DNA of 5,454 bases from Candidatus Gallimonas intestinigallinarum (GTDB lineage Bacteria; Bacillota_A; Clostridia; Christensenellales; Borkfalkiaceae). Positions within the stretch are counted from its first letter, which is position 1; each line of letters opens with the position of its first letter. The notes under the pieces are model-generated. The model was not told the DNA's origin. It saw only the letters and a list, made by a program, of their open reading frames with translations, and did no database searches. Below are positions 1-5,337 of this stretch, piece after piece. The DNA lies in NCBI GenBank assembly GCA_019116405.1, contig DXBS01000078.1, positions 1 through 5,454 on the forward strand. The letters run 5' to 3'. Position numbers and translations under genes: made by a program.

Positions 1-305
1 TAGCGCGCCTCGGGAAAGGCGCACGCCGCCTACAGCGCGCGGGAAAGCGCCGCATCGATCACGGCGCGGCGGGCGGCAAGCAGCTTTTTCCTGCAATCGA
101 GCGCGGCGAGCGTCTCGCGGCGCTCGATGCGCTCCTGCGCCTCTGTCTCCAGGGTGCGGCGCCCCTCTTCCAGCTTTGCCTGCGCGGCTTTTTCCGCCTC
201 CGCTTTCATGGCGTCCGCGCGCGCCTGCGCATTTTGCGTGCACTGTGCCGCCTGCGCATTTGCGTCGGCTATGATCTTTTGAACGATCGCCTCTTTTCCT
301 TCCAT
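1..305 (-). pseudogene. ntpE: V-type ATPase subunit E, interrupted by in-frame TAG and cut by window edge
   Basis: Subunit E pairs with the G/H-type subunit to form the peripheral stalk that holds the A3B3 head of a V-type ATPase against the membrane subunit. The start ATG at 303-305 has an AAGGAG 5 bases upstream, overlapping the ntpK stop, with 9 bp between the genes. Residues 1-91 begin MEGKEAIVQKI, continue as an Ala/Glu/Lys-rich coiled coil, and reach the conserved LLAARRAVIDAALSRAL segment. Then comes TAG (30-32). Reading on in the same frame gives AACAFPEAR plus a partial TA codon (Tyr or stop), which matches the family pattern 'ALxxLxxLPxEEYLxL' without a gap. The family is usually about 190-200 residues, so the stop removes the C-terminal globular domain that contacts the head. 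It could be a true nonsense mutation, a recoded UAG or a base error near a contig end. Subunit identity is confident; the pseudogene status is not. Confidence 0.8.
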
Positions 306-314
306 ATTAGCTCC

Positions 315-761
315 TTAGATCGAGAGCGTGAACAGCAGGGAGACGACCAGCCCGAAGATGGCGTACGTCTCGACCATCGCGGGGAACATGATGAGCTTGC
401 CCGAGAGCTTTTCGTCCTTTGCGACGGCATAGATGCAGCTCACCGACGTCTTGCCCTGATAGATCGCGGAGATGAGCCCCGTGACAGCGAGCGGCATTGC
501 CGCGGCAAAGACCAGCCAGCCCTGTTCGAGCGTCGCAACGTCTGCCGCAACGCCCTGTCCGACGAGCGCCATGACAAAGCCGTAGAGGCCCTGCGTCGCG
601 GGAAGCAGCACAAGGACCATGACCTTGCTGAACTTCTTGGCGTCCTCCGTGAGCACGCCCGCCGCCGCGGAACCCGTCTTGAAGAGTCCGATCGCCGAGC
701 CGACGCCGCACGCCGCCGCGCAGATCGCAAGCCCGATGTAGGCGATAACCTGACCAATCAT
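315..761 (-). CDS. ntpK: V-type ATPase subunit K (membrane rotor ring proteolipid), Na+-type
   Basis: This is the 148-residue proteolipid that forms the rotating membrane ring and carries the translocated ion. It is a tandem duplication of the two-helix c-subunit hairpin, giving four membrane helices: about 5-27, 46-70, 82-104 and 121-147. The second half has the ion-binding carboxylate in PAMVETYAIFG (E131); the first half has Gln (Q57 in LLPATQGLYGF) instead. Compared from memory with Enterococcus hirae NtpK at a constant offset of 8, the Na+ ligands L61, T64, Q65, Q110 and E139 correspond to L53, T56, Q57, Q102 and E131, and Y68 to Y60. The start at 761 is chosen because GGAGG lies 10 bases upstream and the protein then begins at the usual N-terminus; a longer open frame to 968 only reads through ntpI in another frame. 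It sits 22 bp after ntpI and 9 bp before ntpE. Confidence 0.95.
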   Translation of the reverse strand: MIGQVIAYIGLAICAAACGVGSAIGLFKTGSAAAGVLTEDAKKFSKVMVLVLLPATQGLYGFVMALVGQGVAADVATLEQGWLVFAAAMPLAVTGLISAIYQGKTSVSCIYAVAKDEKLSGKLIMFPAMVETYAIFGLVVSLLFTLSI

Positions 762-783
762 AAATGAAAAACCTCCGGTTGAT

Positions 784-2763
784 TTATTCGCTAAAACAGA
801 TATATTCCACCCGCGAGCCGAGAGGGGTAAAGAGCGTCCCCTCGCCCGTGTAGAATTTGGAGAAGAACTCAATGTATTGCAGGCGGCAGTCGTGAATGTA
901 CGCGCCCAGCACGCCCATTGCAAGGTTAAACGCATGCCCGATGAACATGACGACGGGGCCGAACACATAGCCGAGCGCCCCCGCCGCCAGCAGGTCGACG
1001 CCGATCGCGTTGAACTGCTGTGCGATGATCATGCCCGAAAGCATCAACCCGAACAGACGAGCATAGCTGAGAACGTCCGACAATAAGTTGATGATGCCGT
1101 ACACCGCGCCAAAGCCCTTGGTGAACTTGCCGAGCAGTTTTTCCTTTCGCCCCGCGGTGAGCGCCGCGCCCGCAAGCCCCACGCCCAGCATGATGACGCC
1201 GGGCAGCGTCATGACGTCGAAAAAAGCGACGACGTTCGCGGGCACGGGGATCTCAAAGTACCCCGTAAGAAAGTTGAAAACCGCGAAAAACAGACCGATG
1301 TCAAACAAGATCCAGGTAAAGGAGTCGCAGACCGCGTCCAGAATGTGCCCTTTGCGGATGCTGTTGACCGCGTTCAGAACATAGCCGACCGTGATCTGCA
1401 ACAGCCCCAGGGCAAGACAGCCCAACAAAATGATCAGCACGTTCGTGCGGCTGCCCGACGAGGGATCGGGCAGGAACGAATACAGCGAAAAGCCGAAGCA
1501 CGAACCGAACAGCGCGCCGAAGATGACCGTGAACACGCCCCCGTAGGTGAGGATGGCGGCAAGTTTTCTGACACCGTCGTTTGCCTTTCTCGTGCGCACG
1601 ACGAACAGTCCGCCCAAAAAGAGCAGCACGCCGTAGCCGATATCCGCCATGATCAGCCCGAAGAAGATCATGAAGAAGAAAAAGACAAAGCCGTTGGGGT
1701 CAAATTCGCGGTAGTCGGGCACGGAGTACATGTTCGTGATGAACTCCGCCGCCCTGGCAGGCCCCCTGTTTTTGAGCAGCGTCGGCGGCGTGTCCTCCTC
1801 GGTCGGCGCGAAGAACTGCAGATAGTATGCCTCCGTCTCTGCGGCGATCGCCGCGCGGACGCTCTCCTGTTCCGCTTCGGGGATGTACCCCTGCGCCGTG
1901 AAAGTCGCCTTTGTACGGAAAAATTGCTCCGAGGCCTCTGCCTTTTCCAGTTCGGTGGACAGATAGTCGGCGAAAATTTTCAGATCCTTCAACGCCGGGG
2001 CATCCTCCCGCGCATGGGCAACGATGTCCGCCTCCTCCTTGCCGAGGCGCGTTTCCTCTTCGGAAAGGCGCTGCATCTCCTCTTCCGCCGTCCTTTCGCT
2101 CCGGAAGGGGCAGCGCACAAAGCCGCAATCGGTCAGCACGGCAGAAACGCGGTCCGCCGCTTCCCGATGACAGAACACGGCAAGCGGAAAGACGTTCCCA
2201 TCCGCGCCGTTAAAATAGAGGGAGGCGGAGGCAAGCGATTCCTCCTGCAAAAAGCCCTCCAGCGCGGGAAGCTTTGCCTCCTCGATCAGCCCGAAGAAGC
2301 AGCAGGTATTGCGCGTATCGGAAAAGGCGGAAAACTTGTCCCCGACGCCCCGATAGGGCGCATATTGTGCGCTCTGCGCGATGAGCTTGCTCCGCGCCGC
2401 CCTGCACGCCGTGAGCGCTTCGGAGCACTCCTCGGCCCGCGCGACGACTTCCATCAGCTCCCCTTCCCGTGCCGCGATCGAAAGAAATTCCGCATAGGAC
2501 AGCACGAACTGATCGCGCAGCGCCTCTTTGAGCGCGCCGTCCTTTTCGGGTACGGCGTCCGCCTGCGTGCTGAGGAACGCGATCGCCTTTTTGACGCGCG
2601 AAAGCTGCGCCGAGAGCTCCTCTGCCTTCGTTTCGCCCGATGGCTCGGGCGACTTCCCCGCAAAGGTCAGCTCGACGCACCGCGTCTTCTGCAGCGCCGC
2701 AAGCAGACGCGTACGCTCTTCTTCGAGCGCCGTCAGCTCAAATTTTGACATCGTGACGATCAT
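784..2763 (-). CDS. ntpI: V-type ATPase subunit I (membrane subunit a)
   Basis: This is the 659-residue stator subunit that forms the two ion half-channels beside the NtpK ring. The length is normal for the family. Residues 1 to about 345 are the soluble, coiled-coil-rich arm that binds the peripheral stalks. A conserved linker follows (LLKNRGPARAAEFITNMYSVPDY, within 329-351), then a membrane domain from about 358 to 625 that starts with FFGLIMADIGYG. The channel arginines are visible: R569 in SYARLFGLMLSG, matching the essential Arg, and R627 in HDCRLQYIEFFSKFY, with H610 and E632 nearby. The start at 2763 is preferred over the in-frame ATG four codons later because GGAAGGTG lies 8 bases before it. 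That start makes an ATGA overlap with the stop of ntpF, implying translational coupling. The gene ends with TAA 22 bp before ntpK. Confidence 0.96.
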   Translation of the reverse strand: MIVTMSKFELTALEEERTRLLAALQKTRCVELTFAGKSPEPSGETKAEELSAQLSRVKKAIAFLSTQADAVPEKDGALKEALRDQFVLSYAEFLSIAAREGELMEVVARAEECSEALTACRAARSKLIAQSAQYAPYRGVGDKFSAFSDTRNTCCFFGLIEEAKLPALEGFLQEESLASASLYFNGADGNVFPLAVFCHREAADRVSAVLTDCGFVRCPFRSERTAEEEMQRLSEEETRLGKEEADIVAHAREDAPALKDLKIFADYLSTELEKAEASEQFFRTKATFTAQGYIPEAEQESVRAAIAAETEAYYLQFFAPTEEDTPPTLLKNRGPARAAEFITNMYSVPDYREFDPNGFVFFFFMIFFGLIMADIGYGVLLFLGGLFVVRTRKANDGVRKLAAILTYGGVFTVIFGALFGSCFGFSLYSFLPDPSSGSRTNVLIILLGCLALGLLQITVGYVLNAVNSIRKGHILDAVCDSFTWILFDIGLFFAVFNFLTGYFEIPVPANVVAFFDVMTLPGVIMLGVGLAGAALTAGRKEKLLGKFTKGFGAVYGIINLLSDVLSYARLFGLMLSGMIIAQQFNAIGVDLLAAGALGYVFGPVVMFIGHAFNLAMGVLGAYIHDCRLQYIEFFSKFYTGEGTLFTPLGSRVEYICFSE

Positions 2764-3071
2764 TCGCCAAACACCTTCCGCACGACCATGTCCGCCGCCT
2801 GCGGGAGCATGTCCTCGCAGGACGCGCGAAGCGCCTCTGCCCGCGCCGCGCCCTCATTGCAGATCTGCGCATAGCGGGACTGTGCCGCTTCCTCCGCCGC
2901 GGCGAGCCGCTCTTCCTGTTCGGAAAGCATGCGCGCCTGCGCGTCGGCAGCGATCTTATCGGCGGCAGCTTCGCCCTCCGCGAGGATGCGCCCCGCTTCC
3001 TGCTCGCCCGCGCGCACGATCTCCTCCGCGCGCGCCTCCGCCTGCAAAATGGTATCAATCACGTCGTTCAT
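2760..3071 (-). CDS. ntpF: V-type ATPase peripheral stalk subunit, G/H family
   Basis: This 103-residue protein is almost entirely charged coiled coil (about residues 5-85, rich in Ala, Glu and Arg), ending in MVVRKVFGE. That pattern is typical of the small stalk subunit called NtpF in Enterococcus and AhaH in archaeal-type ATPases, which pairs with subunit E. It is the first gene of the operon, and its position directly before ntpI matches the Enterococcus order F-I-K-E. The ATG at 3069-3071 has GGGAG 7 bases upstream. The stop TGA overlaps the ntpI start. Coiled-coil composition alone would be weak evidence, so the assignment rests mainly on context plus the characteristic N-terminus (DVIDTILQAEARAEEIVR) and C-terminus. 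Subunit letters differ between naming schemes (G, H or F). Confidence 0.88.
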   Translation of the reverse strand: MNDVIDTILQAEARAEEIVRAGEQEAGRILAEGEAAADKIAADAQARMLSEQEERLAAAEEAAQSRYAQICNEGAARAEALRASCEDMLPQAADMVVRKVFGE

Positions 3072-3148
3072 GGTTTTTCTCCCGATCGCCGCCCGTTCCG
3101 TCCTGTCATAAGGCAGAACGACGGCTTTCTTCGACCGATCATATGTCC

Positions 3149-3177
3149 ATTATACCAAAGGAATGGGGCACCGTCAA
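3149..3177 (-). promoter_or_regulatory. Promoter of the V-type ATPase operon
   Basis: On the minus strand TTGACG (3172-3177) and TATAAT (3149-3154) are separated by exactly 17 bases. The -10 is also preceded by TGG, an extended -10. Transcription should start near 3142, giving a leader of about 70 bases before ntpF. No operator or riboswitch is recognisable in the leader. Confidence 0.85.
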
Positions 3178-3273
3178 GTATTTGGATAATTTTGTAAAAA
3201 ATTCACAGTTTCCGAATTTTTGACGCCATTTCACAAAAAAGATGCCGCTTGCCGCAAAAAAGTGCCAAAATCA

Positions 3274-3302
3274 TTGACCCGGGACGCAAAGTGCATTATA
3301 AT
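3274..3302 (+). promoter_or_regulatory. Promoter of the DUF1294 gene, adjacent to its start codon
   Basis: TTGACC (3274-3279) and a perfect TATAAT (3297-3302) are spaced by 17 bases. The predicted start of transcription, about 3307-3312, coincides with the ATG at 3312, so the mRNA should have 0-5 untranslated bases. It is divergent from the ATPase operon promoter, with about 100 AT-rich bases between the two -35 boxes. Confidence 0.8.
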
Positions 3303-3311
3303 TGACAGCGT

Positions 3312-3584
3312 ATGGTTTTTTATATCCTCTGCGGCGCATTTGCGTTGATCTCCCTTGTCACCTTCTGCCTGTACGCCCATGACAAGCGCGCTGCAAAAAA
3401 GGGAAATTGGCGCACGCCCGAAAAGACGCTGCTGCTTTTCTCTTTCTTCGGCGGCGCAATCGGCGGCAGCCTCGCCATAGCGCTTCTTCGCCACAAGACG
3501 CGACACTGGTACTTTGTTGCCGTCAATGCCATCGGGCTCATTTTGCAGATCGGTGCGCTCATTTCCGCCGCAATCTTTTTTTGA
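3312..3584 (+). CDS. DUF1294 family small membrane protein
   Basis: This 90-residue protein matches the DUF1294 family, whose function is unknown. The family signature is visible in order: a first membrane helix (about 3-21), then the D-K pair (D24, K25), then WRTPEKTLLLFSFFGG (33-48) with the conserved Arg, Pro and Glu, a Gly-rich second helix (41-59), RHKT (60-63), and a third helix (66-88). The length is normal for the family. The start is fixed from two sides: an in-frame TGA lies at 3303-3305, only six bases before the ATG, and the promoter's predicted transcription start falls at the ATG. No Shine-Dalgarno sequence is present upstream, unlike every other gene in the window, so translation is probably leaderless. 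It appears to be a single-gene unit ending in the terminator at 3589-3620. Confidence 0.88.
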   Translation: MVFYILCGAFALISLVTFCLYAHDKRAAKKGNWRTPEKTLLLFSFFGGAIGGSLAIALLRHKTRHWYFVAVNAIGLILQIGALISAAIFF

Positions 3585-3588
3585 ACAC

Positions 3589-3620
3589 AAAAAACCGGCG
3601 CCGTCCGGCGCCGGTTTTTT
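3589..3620. terminator. Bidirectional rho-independent terminator
   Basis: A perfect 8-bp GC stem (CCGGCGCC at 3595-3602, GGCGCCGG at 3607-3614) with a four-base loop is flanked by six A (3589-3594) and six T (3615-3620). It therefore works as a terminator on both strands. It lies 4 bases after the DUF1294 stop and 9 bases before the stop of the convergent gene, and so serves both. Confidence 0.93.
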
Positions 3621-3629
3621 ACCAATTTA

Positions 3630-4070
3630 TCATTCTTGCGTTTCTTCGGCCGGCGCTTCTTCCGTCTGTGCTTGTTTTTCTTCCGCGCTCTCCGCTTCCG
3701 CCTTGACCGCCTTGACGGGCTCCGCCCTTCTTGCCTTACCCTCTTCCGAAGGTGCGCTCTCAAAGAGCGACATGATGATGCCCGCCGCAAAGACGCCGAT
3801 CTTTGCGAGCAGCACAAAGAAGTTGATCCAATTGATCGCCGTTCCCATATTTGCGCCAAGAGAGGCAATGCCGCTCAGAATGGCGATGAGCGCTTCGATC
3901 ACAGTGAATACGAGCGTGACGATAAATACGAGCTTCGCCGTCTTGTGCAGCTGTTTATCCGCCGTTTTGGTGATGACATAGCCGCCCGCGATGACAAATG
4001 CGATGAGATGCACATAACCGCACAGCCAGATGAGTGCCTTTTTCCAGTTTCTGGTCCACAGTTCTTTCAT
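3630..4070 (-). CDS. Unassigned three-helix membrane protein with Ala/Glu-rich tail
   Basis: I do not recognise a family for this 146-residue protein. It has a short basic N-terminus (MKELWTRNWKKA), three predicted membrane helices (about 13-34, 45-71 and 78-103), and a hydrophilic tail (104-146) dominated by Ala, Glu and Lys, ending AEETQE. The start at 4070 is preferred over an upstream extension to 4256 because GGAGG lies 7 bases before it, a perfect promoter lies just upstream at 4096-4124, and the extension would read through that promoter and a hairpin. It is transcribed alone and shares the terminator at 3589-3620 with the DUF1294 gene. The basic N-terminus, with no loop long enough for an enzyme, suggests a small membrane scaffold or stress-type protein, but that is a guess. 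The reading frame and start are well supported; the function is open. Confidence 0.82.
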   Translation of the reverse strand: MKELWTRNWKKALIWLCGYVHLIAFVIAGGYVITKTADKQLHKTAKLVFIVTLVFTVIEALIAILSGIASLGANMGTAINWINFFVLLAKIGVFAAGIIMSLFESAPSEEGKARRAEPVKAVKAEAESAEEKQAQTEEAPAEETQE

Positions 4071-4077
4071 GACAGAA

Positions 4078-4124
4078 CCTCCATAATTTTGCCTTATTAT
4101 ATGCTCTTTCGGCAAAAATGTCAA
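4078..4124 (-). promoter_or_regulatory. Perfect consensus promoter and SD of the small membrane protein gene
   Basis: On the minus strand TTGACA (4119-4124) and TATAAT (4096-4101) are both perfect and spaced by 17 bases. Transcription should start near 4089, giving a leader of about 19 bases that contains GGAGG (4078-4082) 7 bases from the ATG. This is the strongest promoter match in the window and suggests high housekeeping expression. Confidence 0.9.
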
Positions 4125-4194
4125 TAGTTGTGCAAAAAATTTATGAATATCGCTCCTTTCTTCCGCACAAAACGGAAATTGTAACCCATTTATA

Positions 4195-4242
4195 AAAAAT
4201 ATCGGCGTCTGAAAATTCCAACCTGGATTTTCAGACGCCGAT
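4195..4242 (-). terminator. Strong hairpin followed by T-run, minus-strand terminator
   Basis: The arms 4201-4220 and 4224-4242 form a 19-bp stem with a single bulged T and a three-base loop. Read on the minus strand the hairpin is followed by ATTTTTT, the classic rho-independent form. Read on the plus strand it is followed by CTCTCTTTT, which is weaker. A minus-strand stop codon (4250-4252) lies 7 bases before it, as at a gene end, yet no supported gene reads into it. Confidence 0.72.
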
Positions 4243-4324
4243 CTCTCTTTTAGCATATTTCAGGAACTGATGCCCACGCATCTCGGCCACAATTGATCAA
4301 TTTGCCCCCCAACATATTTTCATT

Positions 4325-4365
4325 GGAACGCTCTGCCTCTTGTAGGCAGAGCGTTCCTGCTTTTT
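4325..4365 (+). terminator. Strong hairpin followed by T-run, plus-strand terminator
   Basis: A perfect 14-bp stem (4325-4338 with 4344-4357), with a five-base loop CTTGT, is followed by TGCTTTTT on the plus strand. No T-run follows on the minus strand, so it is oriented to stop plus-strand transcription about 80 bases before the marR promoter. No plus-strand gene precedes it, so it ends either an unseen small RNA or read-through, or acts as an insulator. Confidence 0.7.
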
Positions 4366-4441
4366 GGGTATTTCCAACAAAATAATTTTGCAATGAAATT
4401 TGCCTGAACGACTTGCTTTTCTCTGATATGTATGCTATTGT

Positions 4442-4450
4442 TGGTATGAT
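4442..4450 (+). promoter_or_regulatory. Probable extended -10 promoter of the marR operon
   Basis: TGGTATGAT is an extended -10 element with five of six bases of TATAAT. No good -35 box sits 17 bases upstream, as is common for extended -10 promoters. Transcription would start near 4457, giving a leader of about 33 bases. MarR proteins usually bind over their own promoter, but I see no convincing palindromic operator here. Confidence 0.5.
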
Positions 4451-4489
4451 ATTAGACGTTATGACAATGGACGAATTGCGGAGGTTGTA

Positions 4490-4960
4490 ATGAAAGTCAG
4501 TAAGGAGATCAATGAGCTTGTGAATGCCTACTGCAGATTGCGCGACAGACAGCACGCCGTATACAGTCAATGCGCAAAGCGGCACGATTTGACGACCAAT
4601 GAACTGTTCGTACTCGATATTCTTTGGTTTGCGCCCGAAGGATGCACGCAGACGGAGATCTGCGAGCGGCTCTCTTCCAACAAGCAGACGATCGCAGCAA
4701 TCATAACCCGATTCTGGAAGAAGGGCTATATTGTCTACGAAGAAGTCATGGAAGACAGACGCAACAAACGCATACGCTTTACCGAGGCAGGAAAGGCTTA
4801 CGCGAGCGAAATTATCCCTCCCGCAGCTGATGCGGAAAACCTTGCAATGGCAGAACTCGGGCTGGGAAATTTAACCGAACTCGTCGATCTTACGACGAGA
4901 TTGACGGAGAACATGGAAAAGCAATTTGATAAAATCATAATACAAGGAGCACAACAATGA
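4490..4960 (+). CDS. MarR family winged-helix transcriptional regulator
   Basis: This 156-residue protein has the length and layout of a MarR regulator, a dimeric DNA-binding protein that usually represses its own operon until a small molecule or oxidant binds. An N-terminal dimerisation helix (about 3-30) is followed by the winged helix-turn-helix. Helices lie near 35-45 and 53-62 (TQTEICERL), the recognition helix is SNKQTIAAIITRFWKKG (63-79), and the wing contains EDRRNKRIRFTEAGK (88-102) with the conserved Asp-Arg-Arg. A C-terminal helical region (105-152) completes the dimer interface. Three Cys (15, 28, 52) are present; whether they sense redox cannot be told. The ATG has GGAGG 5 bases upstream. 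Its TGA overlaps the ATG of the acetyltransferase gene (ATGA), so the two are co-transcribed and translationally coupled. Confidence 0.93.
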   Translation: MKVSKEINELVNAYCRLRDRQHAVYSQCAKRHDLTTNELFVLDILWFAPEGCTQTEICERLSSNKQTIAAIITRFWKKGYIVYEEVMEDRRNKRIRFTEAGKAYASEIIPPAADAENLAMAELGLGNLTELVDLTTRLTENMEKQFDKIIIQGAQQ

Positions 4961-5337
4961 CAGAATGGGAAAAAATGCTTGCAGGACTTCCAAATAACGA
5001 CAGAGCGCCCGAATTGGAAGCGAGAAGACTTGTTGCAAAGAGGCTCTTCCGCGCCTACAATAAGACAACGGAAGAAGATGTGGAAGTCCGCGAAGAAATC
5101 AAGCGGCAACTGTTCCGCAGCGTGGGCAAAAATGTCTTCATCGAGCCCGATTTCATCTGTGAAATGGGAAACAATATCACCATCGGCGATCATGTGTTTA
5201 TGAATTTCGGCTGTATCATCTTCGATATGGGCGAAGTGACGATCGGTGATCATGTCATGTTCGGACCGCGCGTGGGCATCTACACCACCAACCATGCCTT
5301 TGACCCGGAGGAACGCATCAACAATGGCTTAATTTAG
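4957..5337 (+). pseudogene. maa: Maltose/galactoside O-acetyltransferase, C-terminus missing
   Basis: The family transfers acetyl from acetyl-CoA to sugar hydroxyls in the cytoplasm, probably for detoxification. The N-terminal Mac domain starts MTEWEKMLAGLP, typical of maltose acetyltransferases. The hexapeptide-repeat left-handed beta-helix follows from about 57 (VGKNVFIEPDF, NNITIGDHVFMNFG, GEVTIGDHVMFGPRVGIYTTNHAFDPEER). H113 in TTNHAF matches the catalytic His, and N83 in FMNFG matches a conserved active-site position. Only 126 residues are present against about 185-200. The missing remainder should begin with a KPIxIGDxVWIGG coil that completes the acetyl-CoA site, and it is not found in any frame downstream. 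The frame ends at TAG (5335-5337) immediately after a sudden fall in GC. AAGGAG lies 7 bases before the ATG. As drawn, the enzyme would be inactive. Confidence 0.85.

Larger units (their letters stand above)
4125..4441. other. Intergenic region with two hairpins and no supported gene
   Basis: This stretch lies between the divergent promoters of the small membrane protein and the marR operon. Besides the two large hairpins listed separately, it holds a small stem TTCCG/CGGAA (4161-4177) and a 12-base palindrome AATTGATCAATT (4291-4302). A minus-strand open frame covers much of it, but no ribosome binding site or recognisable protein supports translation. No tRNA or known riboswitch was recognised. 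Confidence 0.6.

Noticed and set aside
234..767. 177-codon plus-strand open frame opposite ntpK/ntpE
   Set aside because: Antisense to two confident ATPase genes; highly charged low-complexity translation with no family features.
315..968. N-terminally extended ntpK (217 residues)
   Set aside because: The extra 69 residues overlap the ntpI coding region in another frame. The ATG at 761 has a good GGAGG and gives the family's normal N-terminus.
1345..2748. 467-codon open frame on the plus strand opposite ntpI
   Set aside because: It lies wholly antisense to a well-conserved ntpI. It is Arg-rich with no recognisable domain, and is a by-product of GC-rich codon use on the other strand.
3072..3142. 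Riboswitch or structured leader before ntpF
   Set aside because: Only short complementary stretches such as CCGTC/GACGG are present, with no recognisable aptamer core or terminator.
3630..4256. N-terminally extended form of the small membrane protein (208 residues)
   Set aside because: The extension would run through a perfect promoter, an SD and a terminator-like hairpin. The start at 4070 has its own GGAGG at the right distance.
4437..4468. Possible MarR operator from ATTGT and ACAAT half-sites near the marR promoter
   Set aside because: The matching arms are only five bases and too far apart for a typical MarR site; the chance level is high.
4250..4585. 111-codon minus-strand open frame across the hairpins and the start of marR
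   Set aside because: It overlaps marR antisense, reads through a perfect hairpin and has no ribosome binding site. Only its last ~20 codons are kept, as a tentative remnant.
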